In this document: piece by piece, positions 49,459 through 59,545 of the stretch
Position numbering within the stretch: the first letter of the stretch is position 1
Layout: every line of letters begins with the position of its first letter
Origin: Mycolicibacterium sp. P9-22
GTDB taxonomy: Bacteria > Actinomycetota > Actinomycetes > Mycobacteriales > Mycobacteriaceae
Length of the DNA: 64,000 nucleotides
Assembly: GCF_008329585.1 (NCBI RefSeq)
Contig: NZ_NPKP01000003.1
Location: 62,001 to 126,000, forward strand
Direction of reading: 5' to 3'
Position numbers and translations under genes: made by a program
The notes under the pieces: model-generated
Databases searched by the model: none
Told to the model about the DNA's origin: nothing
Seen by the model: the letters and a program-made list of their open reading frames with translations, nothing else

Positions 49459-50856
49459 CTAGGATCGGCCGCCATTGTTGTCGATCGACCGGAGTGCCCG
49501 CAATGCCGTGCCGATGTTGTCCGCGGTGATCAGCCGCAGGCCCGCGGGCACATCCTTGACCCCGGGCGGCACGATGGCATGGGTGAACCCGAGGCGGGCG
49601 GCCTCGGCGAGCCTGCGGTCCATCCCGCTGACCCGGCGCAGATCCCCGGCCAATCCCACCTCGCCGATGGCAATCGCGGTGGCGGGCAACGGGACGTCGA
49701 TATAGGCCGATCCGATCGCCATGGCGACGGCCAGGTCCGAGGACGGGTCGGTCAACCGCATGCCCCCGACCGTGGACAGGTAGATGTCGTGCCGCCCGAC
49801 CGGCAAGTTGGCCCGTTTCTCCAGGACGGCGGTGATCATCGCGGCGCGCGCGGAATCGATACCGCTGACCGCGCGGCGGGGATTGGTGGCCGGTTCCAGT
49901 CCGATCAGGGCCTGCACCTCACCGATCATCGGGCGCTTGCCGTCCAGGGTGACCGTGATGGCGGTACCCGACACCGGGGTCGGTCGTTGATCCAGGAACA
50001 GCCCGGACGGGTCGGCCACGCATTCGATGCCGCTGTCGTGCAACAGGAAACAGCCCACCTCGTCGGCCGCGCCGAAACGGTTCTTCACCCCGCGCACCAT
50101 CCGCAGCGCCGAGGCCCGGTCGCCCTCGAAGTGCAGCACCACGTCGACCAGGTGTTCCAGCGAGCGCGGTCCGGCGATGGCGCCGTCCTTGGTGACGTGA
50201 CCGACCAGCAGCACCGCCACCCCGTCGGCGGCGCGGGCCATCTTGGCGTAGGAGGTCAGCGCGGTGGTGACGGCACGCACCTGGGTGACGCCACCGGTGA
50301 CACCGTCGGCCTCGGTGCTGGACATGGTCTGCACCGAGTCGACCACGACCAGCGTGGGTCTGACCTGTTCGATATGGCCGAGCGCGGTCGACAGGTCGGA
50401 TTCGGCGGCCAGGAACATCTCGTCGTGGGTGCATCCGGTGCGTTCGGCGCGCAGCCGGATCTGGCCGGCCGATTCCTCTCCGGACAGATACAGCGCCCGC
50501 CGGCCTCCGCTGGCCCAGCGGTGCGCCACCTCCAGCAGCAGGGTCGACTTGCCCACCCCGGGATCCCCCGCCAGCAGGGTCACCGATCCCGGCACCAGCC
50601 CGCCGCCGAGCACCCGGTCGAGTTCGCTCACGCCGGTGGGGAAGTGCCGGGTGACGCCGGGGTCGATCGTGGTGATCGGCACCGCCGGTGACGACGGTGC
50701 CACGGCGCGCCGGGTCGGACCGCCGTTCAGCGCGGTGAGCGCGGCGACTTCGTTGACGGTGCCCCAGGTGCCGCATTCCGGGCAACGCCCGACCCACTTG
50801 GGCATGACATGGCTGCAATCGGAACAGCGGTATTGCGAACGTACTTTCGAAGCCAC
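49459..50856 (-). CDS. radA: DNA repair protein RadA
   Basis: RecA-like DnaB-type helicase that assists branch migration in recombination, 465 aa. The N-terminal zinc finger uses Cys11, Cys14, Cys25 and Cys28. Walker A is GDPGVGKST (97-105), the RadA-specific KNRFG motif is present ([12 protein letters not shown]), and the C-terminus is a Lon-like domain. GTG 50856 sits 6 bases after a TACCGT element on this strand, so the message may be leaderless. A 17-base palindrome overlaps that element. Confidence 0.96.
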   Translation of the reverse strand: MASKVRSQYRCSDCSHVMPKWVGRCPECGTWGTVNEVAALTALNGGPTRRAVAPSSPAVPITTIDPGVTRHFPTGVSELDRVLGGGLVPGSVTLLAGDPGVGKSTLLLEVAHRWASGGRRALYLSGEESAGQIRLRAERTGCTHDEMFLAAESDLSTALGHIEQVRPTLVVVDSVQTMSSTEADGVTGGVTQVRAVTTALTSYAKMARAADGVAVLLVGHVTKDGAIAGPRSLEHLVDVVLHFEGDRASALRMVRGVKNRFGAADEVGCFLLHDSGIECVADPSGLFLDQRPTPVSGTAITVTLDGKRPMIGEVQALIGLEPATNPRRAVSGIDSARAAMITAVLEKRANLPVGRHDIYLSTVGGMRLTDPSSDLAVAMAIGSAYIDVPLPATAIAIGEVGLAGDLRRVSGMDRRLAEAARLGFTHAIVPPGVKDVPAGLRLITADNIGTALRALRSIDNNGGRS

Positions 50857-50859
50857 GCT

Positions 50860-50876
50860 GTGACGGTAGCCGTCAC
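50860..50876 (-). promoter_or_regulatory. 17-bp palindrome overlapping the radA -10 element
   Basis: GTGACGGTAGCCGTCAC is a perfect 7-3-7 palindrome. It covers the predicted radA -10 (TACCGT on the minus strand, 50868 to 50863), and lies between the lpqE stop and the radA start. It could be an operator or a terminator for lpqE. It does not resemble the mycobacterial LexA box or the RecA-NDp motif as I know them. Confidence 0.45.
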
Positions 50877-50895
50877 CCCTGACAGAACGTCAGAT

Positions 50896-51492
50896 TCAGT
50901 GCCCGCCGCTCTCGCCGTGTCCGCCGCCGTGGTCGCCCCCGACGACGGGCTCGCCGTCGCGGCGCGCGACCTCGCCCGCCGAGATCGGCACGGTGAACGT
51001 GGCGGCGCCGGCGTGCTCGAAGGTGAAGGTGAAGTCGTAGGTGAGCCCGTTGGAGATCGGTTCGGTCAGCGTGACCTGGGCCTGAACGTTGTCCTCACGC
51101 TCGACCGAGCCGAGTGCGTCATGGCCGTCGGGATCACCGACGATCAGCGCACCGTTGGCGGGGATCTCGCCGTCACCGGTGAGTGTCACCGTGCCGATGT
51201 CGGAGGTGATCGACACCAGCTTGTCGTCGACATCGGCCGAGTTGTTGGCGGCCGCGAAGATGAGCTCGGCCTCGGTGCCGGGCTGCACGTAGTCGGAGGT
51301 CTGCGGCGCCCGCAGGAAGACATTGCGCAGCGCGATATCGCCCACGTTCTCGACGGTGCCGTTGACGGCCGGCTCCTGATTGGCGCTCTGGGACACCTGG
51401 CCGGCGCTGCAGCCGGTGAGCGCGAGGCCGGCGATCAGGGCGCCGGCGGCCAGGCGGGACGCGCGCACATTGGAGCGGTTCACTGCGACCAC
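50896..51492 (-). CDS. lpqE: Lipoprotein LpqE
   Basis: Exported lipoprotein of 198 aa at the Rv3584 position. GTG 51492 follows AGGAGG by 5 bases; the signal ends in LTGC with lipidated Cys28. The mature part resembles a copper-chaperone-like (PCu(A)C-type) beta domain with no clear catalytic site, and ends in a His/Gly-rich tail (GGDHGGGHGESGGH) suited to metal binding. Function is not established. Divergent from carD over 248 bases. Confidence 0.88.
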   Translation of the reverse strand: MVAVNRSNVRASRLAAGALIAGLALTGCSAGQVSQSANQEPAVNGTVENVGDIALRNVFLRAPQTSDYVQPGTEAELIFAAANNSADVDDKLVSITSDIGTVTLTGDGEIPANGALIVGDPDGHDALGSVEREDNVQAQVTLTEPISNGLTYDFTFTFEHAGAATFTVPISAGEVARRDGEPVVGGDHGGGHGESGGH

Positions 51493-51671
51493 TGGAGCCT
51501 CCTGCTCAACCGAACGGATTCGACTATGCACTGTAGTAGGTGGTGATTCGGCGCGGTAGCCGAGGGCTTCCCTGCGCCGCGACGGCGCCCGTAGCGGGTG
51601 CCTGGACAGCCGTCCACGTGCATGTATCCGCCGCGCTGTCAACCCCTGGCCTTTACCGTCGATGCCCCTGA

Positions 51672-52229
<558 letters not shown>

Positions 52230-52246
52230 CCGTCACGGAAGACGAT

Positions 52247-52726
52247 GTGACGGATCTGCGCGTCGGTCTCGGGACCGACGTTCATCCCATCGAGGCCGGG
52301 CGACCCTGTTGGCTGCTCTGCCTGTTGTTCGACGAGGCCGACGGCTGCGCCGGTCATTCTGACGGTGATGTCGCCGCTCATGCGCTGTGCGATGCGCTGC
52401 TGAGCGCAGCCGGCCTCGGTGATCTCGGAGCGGTCTTCGGTACCGATCAACCCCAGTGGCGCGGTGTGGGCGGCGCCGACATGCTCCGCCACGTGCACAG
52501 CTTGTTGACGGCCGACGGTTTCCGGGTGGGCAATGCCGCCGTGCAGGTGATCGGCAACCGACCCAAGATCGGGCCGCGCCGCACGGAAGCCCAGGACCTG
52601 CTCTCCGAACTGCTCGGCGCGCCTGTCTCGGTGTCCGCCACCACCACCGATGGGCTCGGCCTGACCGGTCGCGGGGAGGGTCTGGCGGCCATCGCGACAG
52701 CACTTGTGATCGGTCCGCAACGGTAA
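52247..52726 (+). CDS. ispF: 2-C-methyl-D-erythritol 2,4-cyclodiphosphate synthase
   Basis: Cyclises CDP-ME 2-phosphate in the MEP isoprenoid pathway, 159 aa. Metal ligands Asp11, His13 and His45 are in GLGTDVHP and [15 protein letters not shown]; the C-terminal [13 protein letters not shown] is typical. GTG 52247 lies only 17 bases after carD. In other mycobacteria ispD normally sits between carD and ispF; here it is absent, and no remnant is visible in the gap. Confidence 0.95.
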   Translation: MTDLRVGLGTDVHPIEAGRPCWLLCLLFDEADGCAGHSDGDVAAHALCDALLSAAGLGDLGAVFGTDQPQWRGVGGADMLRHVHSLLTADGFRVGNAAVQVIGNRPKIGPRRTEAQDLLSELLGAPVSVSATTTDGLGLTGRGEGLAAIATALVIGPQR

Positions 52727-52777
52727 CGCCACGAGGCTGGTGCGGCTGACGCCGGAAGGCCGGTAAGCTGGCACGTC

Positions 52778-54175
52778 GTGACTGGACTGCGGCTTTACGA
52801 CACGATGGCGGGAGCCGTTCGTGACTTCGTGCCGTTGCGCCCCGGCCACGCCTCGATTTATCTGTGTGGCGCCACCGTTCAGGGGCAGCCCCATATCGGG
52901 CATGTGCGCAGCGGTGTGGCTTTCGATGTGCTGCGGCGGTGGTTGACCGCCAACGGCTTCGACGTCGCCTTCGTCCGCAATGTCACCGATATCGACGACA
53001 AGATCCTCAACAAGGCCGCCGATGCGGGGCGCCCGTGGTGGGAATGGGCCGCGACCTTCGAGCGGGCCTTCACCGCCGCCTACGACGCGCTGGGCGTGCT
53101 GCCGCCCTCGGTCGAGCCGCGAGCCACCGGGCACATCACCCAGATGGTCGAACTCATCGAGCGGATGATCCAGCGCGGACACGCCTATGTGGGTGGTGGT
53201 GACGTCTACTTCGACGTACTGAGCCTGCCCGAGTACGGCAAGCTCTCCGGGCACCGCATCGACGATGTGCACCAGGGCGAGGGTGCGGCGACCGGTAAGC
53301 GCGATCCGCGCGATTTCACCTTGTGGAAGAGCGCGAAGCCGGGCGAACCGTCGTGGCCGACGCCGTGGGGACCGGGGCGCCCCGGGTGGCACACCGAATG
53401 TGTGGCCATGTGCGAGGCGTATCTGGGTGCCGAGTTCGACATCCACGCCGGCGGTATGGATCTGGTGTTCCCGCATCACGAGAACGAGATCGCCCAGGCC
53501 GAGGCGGCCGGTGACGGTTTCGCCCGGTACTGGCTGCACAACGGCTGGGTCACCATGGGCGGCGAGAAGATGAGCAAGTCCCTGGGCAATGTACTGGCCA
53601 TTCCCGCTGTGCTGCAGCGGGTCCGGGCCGCCGAGCTGCGCTACTACCTGGGCAGCGCGCACTACCGGTCGATGCTGGAGTTCTCCGAGAACGCGCTCAC
53701 CGACGCGGCCAAGGCCTACACCGGCATCGAGGATTTCCTGCACCGGGTGCGGAACCGGGTCGGCGCGGTGGAACCCGGAACCTGGACCGACAAGTTCGCC
53801 GCGGCACTCGACGACGATCTCTCGGTGCCGATCGCGCTGGCCGAGGTGCACACCGCCCGCGCGGAGGGCAACCGGGCCCTCGACGCCGGCGACCACGACG
53901 GCGCGATGGTTGCGGCCCGGTCGATCCGGGCCATGATGGGCATCCTGGGCTGCGACCCGCTCGATGAGCGCTGGGAATCCCGGGACGAGACATCGGCCGC
54001 ACTGGCCGCGGTGGATGTGTTGGTGCACTGGGCACTTGCCGGGCGGGCCGAGGCGCGCGAAAAGCGTGACTGGGCAGCCGCAGACGCCATCCGGGACCGG
54101 CTCAAAGAGGCCGGTATCGAGGTCACCGACACCGCAGACGGACCCCAGTGGTCGCTGACCGAAGGGGAGAATTAA
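52778..54175 (+). CDS. cysS: Cysteinyl-tRNA synthetase
   Basis: Charges tRNA-Cys, 465 aa class I synthetase. Zinc ligand Cys30 is in YLCGATV, HIGH at 39-42 (PHIGHV), further zinc residues in HTECVAM and HHENE, and KMSKS at about 264-268. GTG 52778 lies 8 bases after TAAGCT (52764-52769), a -10-like element suggesting a very short leader. It is CysS rather than MshC by length and full anticodon-binding tail. rlmB follows by 3 bases. Confidence 0.96.
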   Translation: MTGLRLYDTMAGAVRDFVPLRPGHASIYLCGATVQGQPHIGHVRSGVAFDVLRRWLTANGFDVAFVRNVTDIDDKILNKAADAGRPWWEWAATFERAFTAAYDALGVLPPSVEPRATGHITQMVELIERMIQRGHAYVGGGDVYFDVLSLPEYGKLSGHRIDDVHQGEGAATGKRDPRDFTLWKSAKPGEPSWPTPWGPGRPGWHTECVAMCEAYLGAEFDIHAGGMDLVFPHHENEIAQAEAAGDGFARYWLHNGWVTMGGEKMSKSLGNVLAIPAVLQRVRAAELRYYLGSAHYRSMLEFSENALTDAAKAYTGIEDFLHRVRNRVGAVEPGTWTDKFAAALDDDLSVPIALAEVHTARAEGNRALDAGDHDGAMVAARSIRAMMGILGCDPLDERWESRDETSAALAAVDVLVHWALAGRAEAREKRDWAAADAIRDRLKEAGIEVTDTADGPQWSLTEGEN

Positions 54176-54178
54176 CCA

Positions 54179-55120
54179 ATGGCCGGAAACTCACAACGCC
54201 GCGGCGCAATCCGCAAGGAAGGCACCAAGAAGGGCCCGGTCGTGGGCTCAGGTGGCGTCCGCAGGCGTGGCCTGGAAGGCAAGAAGGCGACGCCGGCGGC
54301 CAAGGACCGGCCGCACCATCCGGCCGCCAAGAAGGCCGCCAAGGCGGCGCGTGCAGCCCAGGGCCGGCACCGCAAAACCGACGAGACCGAGGTTGTCCTC
54401 GGGCGCAACCCGGTTGTGGAATGCCTGCGCGCCGGCGTGCCCGCCACCGCACTGTGGGTGATGCTGGGGGTGGACGCCGATGAGCGGATCACCGAATCCG
54501 TGCAGCGCGCAGCCGATTCCGGTATCTCCATCCTGGAAGTCCAGAAGCACGACCTGGACCGGATCGCCAGCAACGGGCTGCACCAGGGCCTGGCGCTGCA
54601 GGTGCCGCCCTACTCGTACACCCATCCCGACGACCTGCTCAAGGCCGCCCAGCGCGACAGCATCCCGGCCCTGCTGGTGGCGCTGGACAACATCTCCGAT
54701 CCGCGCAACCTCGGCGCCATCGTCCGCTCGGTCGCGGCGTTCGGCGGGCACGGCGTGGTCATCCCGCAGCGCCGTTCGGCGTCGGTCACCGCGGTCGCCT
54801 GGCGGACGAGTGCGGGTGCGGCAGCGCGCCTTCCGGTTTCGCGGGCCACGAACCTGAACCGCACCCTGAACAGCTGGTCGGATGCGGGCCTGCAGGTCGT
54901 CGGCCTGGACGCCAAGGGCGACACCGAACTCGACGAATTGGACGCCTCCGGGCCGATGGTGGTCGTGGTGGGCTCGGAGGGCAAGGGCCTGTCCCGGCTG
55001 GTGCGGGAGAACTGCGATGCCATCGTCTCCATCCCGATGGCCGGTCCCACCGAATCGCTGAACGCCTCGGTGGCCGCCGGCGTGGTGCTCGCCGAGATCG
55101 CCCGGCAGCGCCGCAGCTAG
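54179..55120 (+). CDS. rlmB: 23S rRNA (guanosine-2'-O-)-methyltransferase RlmB
   Basis: SpoU/TrmH-family SPOUT methyltransferase that modifies G2251-type positions of 23S rRNA, 313 aa. A basic N-terminal extension of about 70 residues (Lys/Ala/Arg-rich) precedes the substrate-binding domain ([15 protein letters not shown]) and the knotted SPOUT core with [29 protein letters not shown] and [20 protein letters not shown] 54179 has GGGGAGAA just upstream. It closes the carD-ispF-cysS run. Confidence 0.94.
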   Translation: MAGNSQRRGAIRKEGTKKGPVVGSGGVRRRGLEGKKATPAAKDRPHHPAAKKAAKAARAAQGRHRKTDETEVVLGRNPVVECLRAGVPATALWVMLGVDADERITESVQRAADSGISILEVQKHDLDRIASNGLHQGLALQVPPYSYTHPDDLLKAAQRDSIPALLVALDNISDPRNLGAIVRSVAAFGGHGVVIPQRRSASVTAVAWRTSAGAAARLPVSRATNLNRTLNSWSDAGLQVVGLDAKGDTELDELDASGPMVVVVGSEGKGLSRLVRENCDAIVSIPMAGPTESLNASVAAGVVLAEIARQRRS

Positions 55121-55212
55121 CAGACCCCGGAATTGCCGCGTTCTCCGCACGCGGGCTCCACCTGCGGGTTATGGTCGACGGACCCATCCAAGTGGAGTCC
55201 GAGGAAGCGCCC

Positions 55213-56055
55213 ATGAGCACTCCCGCGCAGCGCGCCGCGCAGTTGGCACTCGTCGCCCGGCTCAAATCGTCCTATCCCGAGTTGCCGGACGCCCCCACAC
55301 CTGATCTGCTCGACCACGGGCGCATCGCCGCCTATCTCAAGCCGGTGCACGATGTGGGCGGCGAACCGGACGCCCCGATGAAGTACGAGAACAAGCAGTA
55401 CGAGGCGTGGGAAGAACTGACCTACGTGATCTGCGAGGTACTGGCCTGGCGCGGGATCTGGCTGTCCGAGGAGCGCCGCCGGATGGGCAACGTCGACGTC
55501 GGCCGCGCCGAGTACCTGGGGCTGCCGTACTACGGGCGCTGGTTGTTGTCCGTGGCGCGGATCCTGGTGGAGAAACACCACATCGGCCTCACCGAACTCA
55601 CCGAGCGGATGGCCGAGGTCAAGGCCCGTTACGCCGGCGGCCTGGACGGCCGGGCGATCGAGGCCCGGCCCAGGTTCGAGGGCGACGGGTCCGGGGTCAA
55701 GCGCAACAGTCATCACCTGCATGCGGTCGGGAAGGGCGACCCGCAGGTGTACGCCGGGCAGGCGGGGGCTCCCGCGTTCGGGGTCGGCGACCGGGTGCTG
55801 GTCCGTGATGAGCTGCCGGTGCTGTTCTACACCCGCACACCGGAATATGTCCGCGGCGCCACCGGCGAGATCGCGGCGGTGGCCTATGAGAGCCCGGCCG
55901 CCGAGGACGAGACCTGGGACCGGCCCGACGCACCGCCGGAATGGTTCTACGTGGTGCGCTTCAACATGTCCCAGCTGTGGCACGGCTATACCGGCACCTC
56001 GACCGACACCTTGCAGACCGAGATTCCCGAGCATTGGCTGCGGGCCGCCAGTTGA
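55213..56055 (+). CDS. Nitrile hydratase/thiocyanate hydrolase beta-type subunit
   Basis: A 280-aa protein with the two-domain layout of nitrile hydratase beta: a helical N-domain (about 1-145, with YEAWEELTYVICEVLAWRG and LPYYGRWLLSVARILVE) and a C-terminal SH3-like barrel (about 185-280, FGVGDRVLVRDE to FNMSQLWHGY). ATG 55213 has GAGGAAG upstream; 14 more codons could extend it. It would form the active-site cleft with the alpha-type subunit encoded next. Substrate could be a nitrile, thiocyanate or a natural-product nitrile. The sequence runs at normal genome GC. Confidence 0.83.
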   Translation: MSTPAQRAAQLALVARLKSSYPELPDAPTPDLLDHGRIAAYLKPVHDVGGEPDAPMKYENKQYEAWEELTYVICEVLAWRGIWLSEERRRMGNVDVGRAEYLGLPYYGRWLLSVARILVEKHHIGLTELTERMAEVKARYAGGLDGRAIEARPRFEGDGSGVKRNSHHLHAVGKGDPQVYAGQAGAPAFGVGDRVLVRDELPVLFYTRTPEYVRGATGEIAAVAYESPAAEDETWDRPDAPPEWFYVVRFNMSQLWHGYTGTSTDTLQTEIPEHWLRAAS

Positions 56056-56077
56056 ATTCTGTGAGAGGGATTTTCGC

Positions 56078-56800
56078 GTGACCGAACACGGCGCACACCA
56101 CGATCACGACCACGAGCGCACCGTCGCACCGATGGTCGACGAAATCACCGATTTCGAGGTGCTGGAAGTCGCGCTGCGCGAGCTGTGCATCGAGAAAGGC
56201 ATCTTCACCGCCGCCGAGCACCGCCGATTCACCGAGTTCGCCGAACAGATCGGGCCGACACCCGCCGCCCACCTCGTCGCGCGGGCCTGGCTGGATCCCC
56301 AATTCAAGGCGCTCGCACTGGCCGAGCCGATGTCGGCGAGCAAGGAGGTCGGTGTCGACTGGATGGAGCCCACCGGCTTCGGCACGCCCAGCGACTTCAC
56401 CGCCTTCCAGATCCTGGAGGACACCCCGAACCTGCACCACGTGATCGTCTGTGCGTTGTGTTCGTGCTACCCGAGGCCCATCCTCGGCAACTCGCCGGAG
56501 TGGTACCGCACCCCGAATTACCGTCGGCGACTGGTCCGTTGGCCCCGGCAGGTGCTCGCCGAGTTCGGTCTGTACCTGTCCGACGACATCGAGGTGCGGG
56601 TACAGGATTCGAACCAGAAACACCGCTTCATGGTCATGCCGATGCGCCCGGAGGGCACCGCGGGCTGGACCGAGGATCAACTGGCCGAGATCGTGACGCG
56701 CGACTCGCTGATCGGCGTTGCATTGCCGCAGCCGGGGGTGACGACCAACGTGATCACCGACACCCGGCCGGCCGTCCACCCGATTCCGGACCGGCCGTGA
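56078..56800 (+). CDS. Nitrile hydratase/thiocyanate hydrolase alpha-type catalytic subunit
   Basis: Metal-binding catalytic subunit, 240 aa. The claw-setting motif is VCALCSC with Cys125, Cys128 and Cys130, which in the family are oxidised to sulfinate/sulfenate and bind Co(III) or Fe(III). Cobalt types usually read VCTLCSC and iron types VCSLCSC; Ala here is uncommon. YPRPILGNSPEWYRTPNYRR and RDSLIGVALP are family blocks. The N-terminus is His-rich (HGAHHDHDHE), possibly a metal-delivery feature. GTG 56078 has GAGAGGGA upstream. Stop overlaps the next gene (GTGA). Confidence 0.87.
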   Translation: MTEHGAHHDHDHERTVAPMVDEITDFEVLEVALRELCIEKGIFTAAEHRRFTEFAEQIGPTPAAHLVARAWLDPQFKALALAEPMSASKEVGVDWMEPTGFGTPSDFTAFQILEDTPNLHHVIVCALCSCYPRPILGNSPEWYRTPNYRRRLVRWPRQVLAEFGLYLSDDIEVRVQDSNQKHRFMVMPMRPEGTAGWTEDQLAEIVTRDSLIGVALPQPGVTTNVITDTRPAVHPIPDRP

Positions 56801-57138
56801 ACACGCCGATCGAACCGCTACAGCAGATCGTCGAACGCGATCAGGTGTGGCCGCGGATGGCGGCCAAATACGGGGTCGACAACCCGATCCCGCCGTGGAA
56901 GTCCAGCCTGGACGGACTGTGCGACGCCCTCGACGCCGCCGCGTGCGGCGCCGACGTACCTACCTTCAAGGAACGCCGCGACGAGGAGGATGCGCTGGCC
57001 TCCACCCTGTACGCCGGCCTGCCCTACCCGGAGAATCAGTTGATGGCACTTGCGCATTCACTGCTCGTGCGCGGTGTCATCACCGAGTCCGAGCTCTCAC
57101 AGCGCCTCGCCGAGGTCCGCGCCCGCCTGCAGGCCTGA
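56797..57138 (+). CDS. Small nitrile hydratase beta N-domain-like subunit
   Basis: A 113-aa protein homologous only to the N-terminal helical domain of the beta-type subunit: compare LPYPENQLMALAHSLLVRGV with LPYYGRWLLSVARILVE in the gene at 55213. It lacks the SH3 barrel. It may be a third structural subunit, as in thiocyanate hydrolase or toyocamycin nitrile hydratase, or a metallochaperone like the P14K-type activators. GTG 56797 overlaps the alpha stop, so it is made with the enzyme. I cannot decide between these roles. Confidence 0.78.
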   Translation: MNTPIEPLQQIVERDQVWPRMAAKYGVDNPIPPWKSSLDGLCDALDAAACGADVPTFKERRDEEDALASTLYAGLPYPENQLMALAHSLLVRGVITESELSQRLAEVRARLQA

Positions 57139-57139
57139 G

Positions 57140-58372
57140 TCAGCCCGCGCGGGTGACCGCCCACAGACAGACCACCGCGGCGATCAGCGTAAGCGGGGTG
57201 GTGCACAGCCCGACCCTGCTGAACTCGGTGAACCGCGCGGGCATCCCATCGCGGTGAACGACGCCGCGCCACAACAGGTTCGCCAGCGATCCGGGATAGG
57301 TCAGGTTGGGTCCGATGTTGACCCCGATCAGTGCGGCCAGCACCGCGGCGGGTCCCGCCGTCGAGACCAGCGGCAGCATCACCAGTACCGCGGGAAGATT
57401 GTTCACGACGTTGGACAGCAGCGCCGCCACCGCGGCGATACCCAGCAGCGCCGGCAGTCCCTGACCGTCGGGGATGAGGCGGTGCATCGCGGGCTCGAGA
57501 CCGTTGTCCATGACCGCGGCGACCACGACACCCAGGCACAGCACGAACGCCAGGAAGGGGAGGTCCAGCGCGGCGAAGATCCCGGACAGCGTGCTGCGCT
57601 TCTGGGCCAGACTGCGCACGCCGAGCACGATCGCGCCGGCCAGGGCGGCCCACGCCGGTGACAATCCGAGCGCCGAGGTCACCGCGAATCCGGCGAGGGT
57701 CAGGCAGACGACCGCGAGCGCGAAGACCGGCACCGTCAGCGGCTCGTCGGGTGCCGTGTGGTGTGGTTCGACGGCCAGGTCGTCGGCGAATATCCAACGC
57801 AGCAGCACGAACTCGACCAGGATCGCGGCCAGCCAGGGCAGCGCCATGATGGCGGCGAAATGCAGGAACGTCAGACCGGCCGCGCTGAACGCCAGCAGGT
57901 TGGTCAGGTTCGACACCGGCAGCAGCAACGATGCGGTGTTGGACAGATGCGCCGTGGCATAGGCGTGTGGACGGGCCGGCACGGCCAGGGCGCGGGCGGT
58001 GGCGAGCACCACCGGTGTCAGCAGCACCACGGTCGCGTCCAGGCTCAGCACCGCGGTGACCGCCGCCGAGATCGCGAAAACCGAGGCGAGCAGCCGGTTC
58101 TGGCCGCTGGAGGTGACCCGCGCCATCAGCACGCCCGCCGAGTGGAACAGTCCGACGTCAGCGCAGAGGCGCGCCAGCACCAGGATGGCGGCCAGGAATC
58201 CGACCACCGGCGCCAGTTCGGACACCTCGGCGACCGCGGCGTCCCAGGAGACCGTGCCCGTCGCGATCACGATGGCTGCCCCGGCCACCGCGGCCACGGC
58301 CTGGAAACGGGGGCGTAGCAACGCGAATCCCAGAATTGCGGCGAGGGCGGCGACGGAGAGGATCAGCGCCAT
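57140..58372 (-). CDS. ArsB/SLC13-type anion transporter
   Basis: Integral membrane transporter of 410 aa with about eleven hydrophobic helices, from the ion-transporter superfamily that includes ArsB arsenite pumps and Na/dicarboxylate carriers. Conserved loops HLSNTASLLLPVSNLTN and LSNVVNNLPAVLVMLP are the paired hairpin motifs of this fold. No arsR, arsC or other arsenic gene is nearby, so arsenite is not assured. ATG 58372 overlaps the upstream MBL gene stop; GTG 58390 adds six residues. The stop is 1 base from the convergent nitrile-hydratase operon. Confidence 0.82.
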   Translation of the reverse strand: MALILSVAALAAILGFALLRPRFQAVAAVAGAAIVIATGTVSWDAAVAEVSELAPVVGFLAAILVLARLCADVGLFHSAGVLMARVTSSGQNRLLASVFAISAAVTAVLSLDATVVLLTPVVLATARALAVPARPHAYATAHLSNTASLLLPVSNLTNLLAFSAAGLTFLHFAAIMALPWLAAILVEFVLLRWIFADDLAVEPHHTAPDEPLTVPVFALAVVCLTLAGFAVTSALGLSPAWAALAGAIVLGVRSLAQKRSTLSGIFAALDLPFLAFVLCLGVVVAAVMDNGLEPAMHRLIPDGQGLPALLGIAAVAALLSNVVNNLPAVLVMLPLVSTAGPAAVLAALIGVNIGPNLTYPGSLANLLWRGVVHRDGMPARFTEFSRVGLCTTPLTLIAAVVCLWAVTRAG

Positions 58373-59277
58373 GGATCGGTCGGCTGCCACAGCGTCGGCA
58401 GATGCAGTTCGACACCGTCCGCGGCGGCCAGCGCGGTCAGGGTACGCATCGACACGTCCAGATCGTCACCGGCGTACGGCAGCGCGCGCAGCGGCCGGTC
58501 CAGCGGCCGGAAGAAGTCATCCCAGTGGATCAGCACCACCCGGCGCGCGCCGACGGTGCGGACCGTCTCGGCCCAGTAGTCGAGCAGGTAGCGCTCCGGT
58601 TGCAGGCCGAGCTGCCCGATGCCCAGATAGACCACCTCGGCCCGCTGACCGGCCAGCGCCCCCGGGACGAAACCGGCGCTGCCCACGACCAGCATCCGGC
58701 GCCCACTGGGCCGGTGCGCCACCATCGTCGACCAGGCTTCACCGCACCGGTACACCGAGGCCCGCACGGGTGGTTGCACCGGCGCCTCGATCACGCCGGG
58801 ATAACGGTCCGGCGGGCAGTGATCGCCGACGATCAAGGTGATGTCGAAGTTACCGAGGTGCATCGATTCCCCCGGGGTGGCCACCACGACGCGGTCGGCG
58901 GGCAGCGCGTGCCCGATCTGCGCCACCGAATCACCGCCGACAAGTTTCGCCCCCGTCCGCTGCGCCACCACCGCCGAGTCCATGGCGTGGTCGAAGTGGG
59001 TGTGCACCGGCAACACCGCATCGAGGCTGCGCACCCCCAGACGGCCGAGGCAACCGTCGATGCGGGGCTGCGAGGGCGCGATCCGGCCCAGCCCGACCCG
59101 CAGCAGCGACGGTCTGCTGAAGAAGCCGTCGGTCAGCACCGCCGAGGTGCCATCGGAGATCAGCAGTGTGGTGACACCGGCCCACGTCACCGTCGGCGCC
59201 GCGGCCGGGCCCGCCGGCGGCAGGTCGAAGTACCGCGCGTAATCGTCGATATCGGGCCGGCCGGCTTTCAGGCGCAT
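58363..59277 (-). CDS. Metallo-beta-lactamase fold hydrolase
   Basis: A 304-aa MBL-fold protein with the zinc motif H92-T-H94-F-D96-H97 and a later IVGDHC and VVLIHWDDFF segment that supply other metal ligands. It resembles the UlaG/lactonase-like branch. It has no obvious signal peptide. Substrate unknown. ATG 59277 is the first start giving the family N-terminus; upstream in-frame sequence lies opposite rpmE2. Its 3' end overlaps the transporter start by 10 bases. Confidence 0.85.
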   Translation of the reverse strand: MRLKAGRPDIDDYARYFDLPPAGPAAAPTVTWAGVTTLLISDGTSAVLTDGFFSRPSLLRVGLGRIAPSQPRIDGCLGRLGVRSLDAVLPVHTHFDHAMDSAVVAQRTGAKLVGGDSVAQIGHALPADRVVVATPGESMHLGNFDITLIVGDHCPPDRYPGVIEAPVQPPVRASVYRCGEAWSTMVAHRPSGRRMLVVGSAGFVPGALAGQRAEVVYLGIGQLGLQPERYLLDYWAETVRTVGARRVVLIHWDDFFRPLDRPLRALPYAGDDLDVSMRTLTALAAADGVELHLPTLWQPTDPWR

Positions 59278-59287
59278 GCCCCAGAGC

Positions 59288-59545
59288 CTAGGACCCTGCG
59301 CGGTCCCGGGTCCCGTAGCGGCGGCGGAACTTCTCCACCTGCCCGGCCGTATCGAGGTGGCGGTTGGTGCCGGTCCAGAACGGGTGCGAGTCGGCGGTGA
59401 CGTCGACGACGACCAGCGGGTAGGTCGCGCCCTGGTAGTCAATGGTGCGGTCGCTGGTGACCGTCGACCGGATCAGGTACGTCTTACCGGTGCCGGCGTC
59501 CTGGAAGACCACCGGGTGGTAGTCGGGGTGGATGTCGGGCTTCAT
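59288..59545 (-). CDS. rpmE2: 50S ribosomal protein L31 type B (zinc-independent paralogue)
   Basis: Replaces zinc-binding L31 when zinc is scarce, 85 aa. It starts [16 protein letters not shown] and lacks the CxxC pair of the zinc form, the mark of type [27 protein letters not shown] is conserved. ATG overlaps the mrf stop (ATGA), so both come from the Zur-controlled promoter at 60.7 kb. Confidence 0.96.
   Translation of the reverse strand: MKPDIHPDYHPVVFQDAGTGKTYLIRSTVTSDRTIDYQGATYPLVVVDVTADSHPFWTGTNRHLDTAGQVEKFRRRYGTRDRAGS

Noticed and set aside
57140..58372. Arsenic resistance locus based on the ArsB-like transporter
   Set aside because: No arsC or arsM is present, the ArsR-type gene is 5 kb away with its own MFS partner, and the fold also fits dicarboxylate or other anion carriers.
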